Made by a program: the position numbers and the translations under genes
DNA from: Rhynchospora pubera
Lineage: Eukaryota > Streptophyta > Magnoliopsida > Poales > Cyperaceae
Reading direction: 5' to 3'
Assembly (NCBI GenBank): GCA_028095005.1
Contig: CM051463.1
Span: 3,332,295-3,396,294 of the forward strand
Length of the DNA stretch: 64,000 nt
Part shown: positions 60,496 to 64,000 of the stretch, in pieces
Position numbering within the stretch: position 1 is the stretch's first letter
How the letters are laid out: every line of letters begins with the position of its first letter
The notes under the pieces: model-generated
Databases searched by the model: none
What the model saw: only the letters and a program-made list of their open reading frames with translations
What the model was told of the DNA's origin: nothing

Positions 60496-60545
60496 TGAAT
60501 CTTTGATTTTGACATTCTCTCTTCACCATGCCCTGTATTCTTGGG
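60496..60545 (+). repeat. Segment duplicated at 61,280
   Basis: AATCTTTGATTTTGACATTC and TCTCTTCACC(A/G)T(G/A)CCCTGTATTC recur at about 61,279-61,326 in the same orientation. The duplication brackets the inverted and direct zinc-finger copies. Confidence 0.85.
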
Positions 60546-60555
60546 CGCATGGCAG

Positions 60556-60665
60556 CTTCGAATCTAACATATGTTGTTTGCATATACAAACGGCATATAA
60601 TATCTGCATGCTTCGAATCTAACATATGTTGTTTGCATATACAAACGGCATATAATATCTGCATA
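60556..60665 (+). repeat. 55-bp perfect tandem duplication
   Basis: CTTCGAATCTAACATATGTT and the next 35 bases occur at 60,556 and again at 60,611. Shorter CATATAATATCTGCATAT units continue to about 60,710. All are AT-rich and non-coding. Confidence 0.93.
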
Positions 60666-60785
60666 TACGAACTACATATAATATCTGCATATGCAAACTA
60701 CATATATTAAATTAAACTATTAAAAATATGTATATATGAACTATATATATTAAATTATTTTTCTATTCTTATGCAGACAATATTT

Positions 60786-60885
60786 TCTACTTTTTTTACT
60801 TATGCAACCACAAACAATCCAAAATCCACGTTTGTCAATCTCGGTCACTCTGGCTCGCTCCATGCCAATGTGGATAAGGTGGGGA
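60786..60885 (+). pseudogene. Inverted fragment of the zinc-finger family
   Basis: The plus strand reads ATTNNPKSTFVNLGHSGSLH and NVDKVG, matching the ATTNNPKPSYVN...DKV part of the family. It lies opposite to the other copies and lacks the finger. It meets the 3' end of copy 3 tail to tail within about 60 bp. Confidence 0.78.
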
Positions 60886-60937
60886 GCGAGCACATCACAC
60901 ATCACGACACCACACCACCACGGTTGACCCCAACCAC

Positions 60938-61171
60938 TCACTTGCTGGTGGAGGTGGTATCGCTTTTGTGGGGACGTGTTTTCCGCACCTTGTCGGCAGG
61001 ACGCGACCCCAAATGATCAAGATTAACATATGAGGGCTTTGGATTATTTGTGGTTGCTGCAACTATCTCCTCGTCGGTGAGACCACCCTCACCGTGCTTG
61101 GTGTTCCGTTGAGCATTGATAAGGTCTAGTTTTGAGAATTTTGCGTTGCATAAAACACAGATGAACACCAT
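60938..61171 (-). pseudogene. Zinc-finger family copy 3, finger damaged, promoter lost
   Basis: From the ATG at 61,171 a 77-residue frame reads MVFICVLCNAKFSKLDLINA, then QRNTKHGEGGLTDEEI, TTNNPKPSYVN, PADKVRKTRPHK and SDTTSTSK. The first zinc-ligand His of the family (NAH) is Gln here (NAQ), so the finger should not fold normally. Leader homology to copy 2 stops at GACTGTGTGG, just before where the TATA box should be, and is replaced by ACGTCGTGCGTACG. It may still be translated if transcribed, but I rate it a decayed copy. Confidence 0.7.
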
Positions 61172-61666
61172 TGTTTGGCTTTGGATGAGGTTTGAAGGGA
61201 CTGAGAAGTGAGGATGGCAGATGCGTATGTGTTGTTGGGACTGTGTGGACGTCGTGCGTACGTACCAATAAAATGCTTTGTATCTTTGATTTTGACATTC
61301 TCTCTTCACCGTACCCTGTATTCTTGGACATCGTACGTACCAATAAAACTTAATTGCAGAAGAATTAAATTATATATGAAGATTGTAAGATTAATTATAA
61401 GATGATATGATCTTCCCACTGTATTACTATTTTGTATTTTTATTAATTTATTATTTTGCTCTGGTGGTTCTTTTCTTCACCACATATGCAATGATTTTGT
61501 TAACCTTTGTTGTGATCACATGCAACGATTTTTAATCTAAATCTTGGGATTTGATACGGTAAACTTAAATAAATAATCCAAAAACTAAATCATTGAAATA
61601 ATAATGTTATGTTAATAATATATATACTCGGCCACTTCTTTATGTATGTGTACATTCAAGTAACCG

Positions 61667-61722
61667 TAGCTAAGCTACTTTGCTTTTTTTTTTTTTTTTT
61701 TGAATGGTTAGCTAAGCTACTT
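61667..61722 (-). mobile_element. Tail-only retroposon insert with 14-bp target duplication
   Basis: TAGCTAAGCTACTT occurs at 61667-61680 and 61709-61722. Between the copies are 28 bases, almost all T, ending GAATGGT. This looks like a retroposition event that copied only a poly(A) tail and a few bases, read on the minus strand. Confidence 0.75.
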
Positions 61723-62084
61723 GAACTTGAACACAAATCTTTTAACCTCTGATCATATTTTATTATTTTGTTTTTTCATTTCTCTATTCGGATTTGAAGT
61801 TGCAACTTCTCCCATGTCCCAATATCTCACATTCCCTGCAATTTGAAAAATTCAGGAGATTAGAATCGTAGAATGGTTGAGAGATTTCAGCGAAATGAGT
61901 GCAACGGGCTGTCAGAGTCACGCTGCCTGGTGGGTCCACTGTCCACGTTATATTAATTAGTTTGATAGTTGCAAAGTTTAGATATTTTCACTGAAACTTT
62001 CACGCAACAAATCATGTTATTTTTCGTTATATGAGGTTTTGCATTTCAGAAAAAAAAATGGTTATATCTTTCCAAAATTTTTTA

Positions 62085-62275
62085 TGTAGATCTTATTTAA
62101 TTTTTTATAGAGATTATTTTTTTCTTTCTGAGATAAAATCTGAAAACATTGCTAATTTATCTAAAAGAAATGGAAATCTGAAAACATTGCTAATTTTTTT
62201 CACTAGACATGTTTTTTCTTTCTGAGATAAAATCTGAAAACATTGCTAATTTATATAAAAGAAATGGAAATTTGA
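62085..62275 (+). repeat. Local duplication with three GAAAACATTGCTAATTT units
   Basis: The block TTTCTGAGATAAAATCTGAA through AAAGAAATGGAAAT is present twice, about 90 bp apart, and an extra CTGAAAACATTGCTAATTT lies between. Non-coding. Confidence 0.88.
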
Positions 62276-63607
62276 AGGTGCGTATATTTCTTTGGTGACA
62301 ACTTTGCATTGCTTTCTTTTTCCTTACTTTAATTTGTGACACAAAAGTTGTTTAGTAATAAAAGAAGAAATTAGATCCTCACATGAAAATTTTCAAATTT
62401 TGAAAATACACCCCATACAAACTGAAAATAGTGCAAATATATGCTACAAATTAATATCTACTTTTAATGTACGTCTTTCATACCATATAACTCCGCCTTG
62501 AAATTAAAACAGGGTGGCTGAGGCAACATCTTTGAATCCAAAGCAATGCAATGATCAGAAACACCAGATGTCCTTTGCATGAGTACATCTAAAAATTAGT
62601 GGTGGTTCAGTTACGTTGCTTTCTTGTACATTAATAGGTCTGGCTGTCAAATTAATTTGTATTGCACAAAATAGTATAGGGATCATTAACAAGCGCGCGG
62701 TAGGTAGGCATTTTCACGCAGAACATTAAACTACATGTAATTTCTTCACCAGTTTGTATGCACCCTGATCAATGTAAAACATGTGTTGTGTACAACGAGT
62801 AGATGATCACAACTATACTTGTTTGAACGTTACAACATTTCGATAATGCTAAAAATTGGTTACAATTATTATAATTTTTCAAATATAAAAATGTGAATTA
62901 TATCTTTTATAGACCATTTTTTAAATTGTTCTAGAAATACGGCCAATTAATTGATATTTAGATACTAGATCTTCACAATATAAAAAAGATAAAAAAATAC
63001 TGATATACATTAACATAAAATATAACTTTACTAGTCAATTGAAGAAAAAGAATATATAATATTGAATAAAATGTATCACAATGTAATAATGGACGGAATA
63101 AAAATGAATGATAGATTAAATATAATGTTTTATTACGCGTGCGAAATTGACACTTTTAAAATCACCCAGGTTCACAGTTCACACCTGCACAATTAATTGA
63201 CCATGTTTTCATAAATAGATTGTTTCTTCGAACAAAATCCGAAAGCCATAAAATGTGGTTTTTTTTTTTTGTAAGGAAAATACTTTAGATAACATTACTA
63301 CTTTGTGTTTCGGGATAAATAAAACATTGATCAGTTAGTGAAAAAGAAAAAGAGCAAAGTAACACACCAAAATCAAGCGAGACTAGGTCTTTTTTAACAT
63401 GCACCCATCACGAGCACCACCACTTTTCACTTTTCAGATACACTCCTCCTCGGCTCCTCCCTAGTCGTATACTCATATGTCTCAATCGGTCATTGTAATT
63501 TGTAGTTGTCGCTGTTAGAACCCTTCCCCAGACCTAGACACCTACTAGTGCACCTTCCCGATACTGTAGTGTATGGCGTGGCCTCCAGATATACTGACGA
63601 CTTCGGA
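62276..63607. other. Intergenic DNA, no gene recognised
   Basis: AT-rich with scattered homopolymers. A 76-codon minus-strand frame at 63,490-63,720 has no recognisable domain and runs into the MITE at 63,615. Confidence 0.4.
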
Positions 63608-63812
63608 CTATTAGTGGCTCCGTTTGCATGGCTTCTTTTCGGAATAAACAATAAGGAATAACTATTTTTTACCAATAAATTTATTTCTAACCATCCAAAC
63701 TCTTCACAAAAGTTACACACTTCCCAATAAATTTACCTATTCCCAATAAACTTTTTTCCTTCTTCTTTTTTCCTACCTTATTCTCAACGCATCCAAACAG
63801 AGCCACTATTAG
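63608..63812. mobile_element. Short MITE, 191 bp, 7-8-bp target duplication
   Basis: The element (63615-63805) starts TGGCTCCGTTTGCATGG and ends GCATCCAAACAGAGCCA. CTATTAG flanks both sides (63608-63614 and 63806-63812), and the duplication may be 8 bp (ACTATTAG) if the border is shifted by one base. The GGCTCTGTTTGG-type ends are widespread in plants and fit a hAT-like MITE. Confidence 0.82.
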
Positions 63813-64000
63813 GATGGGTGGATGGAGTGTTGGTTTTGAACCCCTCTATTTCTCACCTATTTTTGGACAGAATTTTCTGTGGTAGAATCAGTATAACCTT
63901 TAGTGCTGTCATCCTCTCCATAAGCACTATCTGATATATTTCTGTCAAAGGGTTTACATACCCATTTTTTAATCCTTCTCTGAATATTGTAACCAACTGA

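Overview
The window is nuclear DNA of a flowering plant. The evidence is GT-AG introns in coding pieces, F-box/DUF295 (KIB-type) genes, exons matching plant COG3 and CCS52/FZR, and plant-type transposons (hAT, CACTA, Helitron, Mutator-like MITE, L1-type LINE). The DNA is AT-rich and gene-poor. I cannot name the species or place it confidently as monocot or dicot. Most open reading frames above 60 codons here are chance frames in repeats.

Layout. (1) 1-15,330: a satellite of about 172-bp monomers. From 1 to about 11,575 ten distinct monomers form a higher-order repeat (HOR) of 1,723-1,727 bp, with six full copies and most of a seventh; it runs off the left edge. From 11,575 to 15,330 the monomers are degenerate, and 12,080-13,540 holds a second, dimeric HOR of about 345 bp. 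(2) 15,773-16,834: a non-autonomous hAT element with a perfect 8-bp target-site duplication (TSD), carrying a 51-bp SINE tail with its own 17-bp TSD. A Helitron 3' end lies at 17,140-17,163. (3) 17.2-28.5 kb: non-coding repeats, an old duplicated segment, and a 5'-truncated LINE at 24,976-26,460. (4) 28,585-42,622: a nested transposon complex. A hAT-like inverted-repeat pair encloses a 12.9-kb putative Helitron carrying a CCS52/FZR cell-cycle gene fragment. The Helitron holds an 8.3-kb CACTA element, which in turn holds a 211-bp Mutator-like MITE.

(5) 42.6-47.1 kb: two DUF295 loci, the first broken and the second an intact-looking F-box/DUF295 gene, separated by a 794-bp hAT element with G-rich ends. 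(6) 47.6-54.1 kb: two more short hAT elements, a region resembling a long LTR of a gypsy/Tat-type retrotransposon, and a 195/198-bp tandem repeat. (7) 54.4-56.2 kb: three exon pieces of COG3, a Golgi tethering subunit, out of order and one with a premature stop. (8) 57.5-61.3 kb: a family of small single-C2H2-finger proteins: two apparently intact members, one decayed member and an inverted fragment. (9) 59.9-64 kb: short hAT/MITE insertions and local duplications.

The probable working genes are the F-box/DUF295 gene near 46-47 kb and perhaps the two small zinc-finger genes at 57.5-58.1 kb. The rest is mostly satellite and transposons, several of them dissected here to exact ends by their TSDs.
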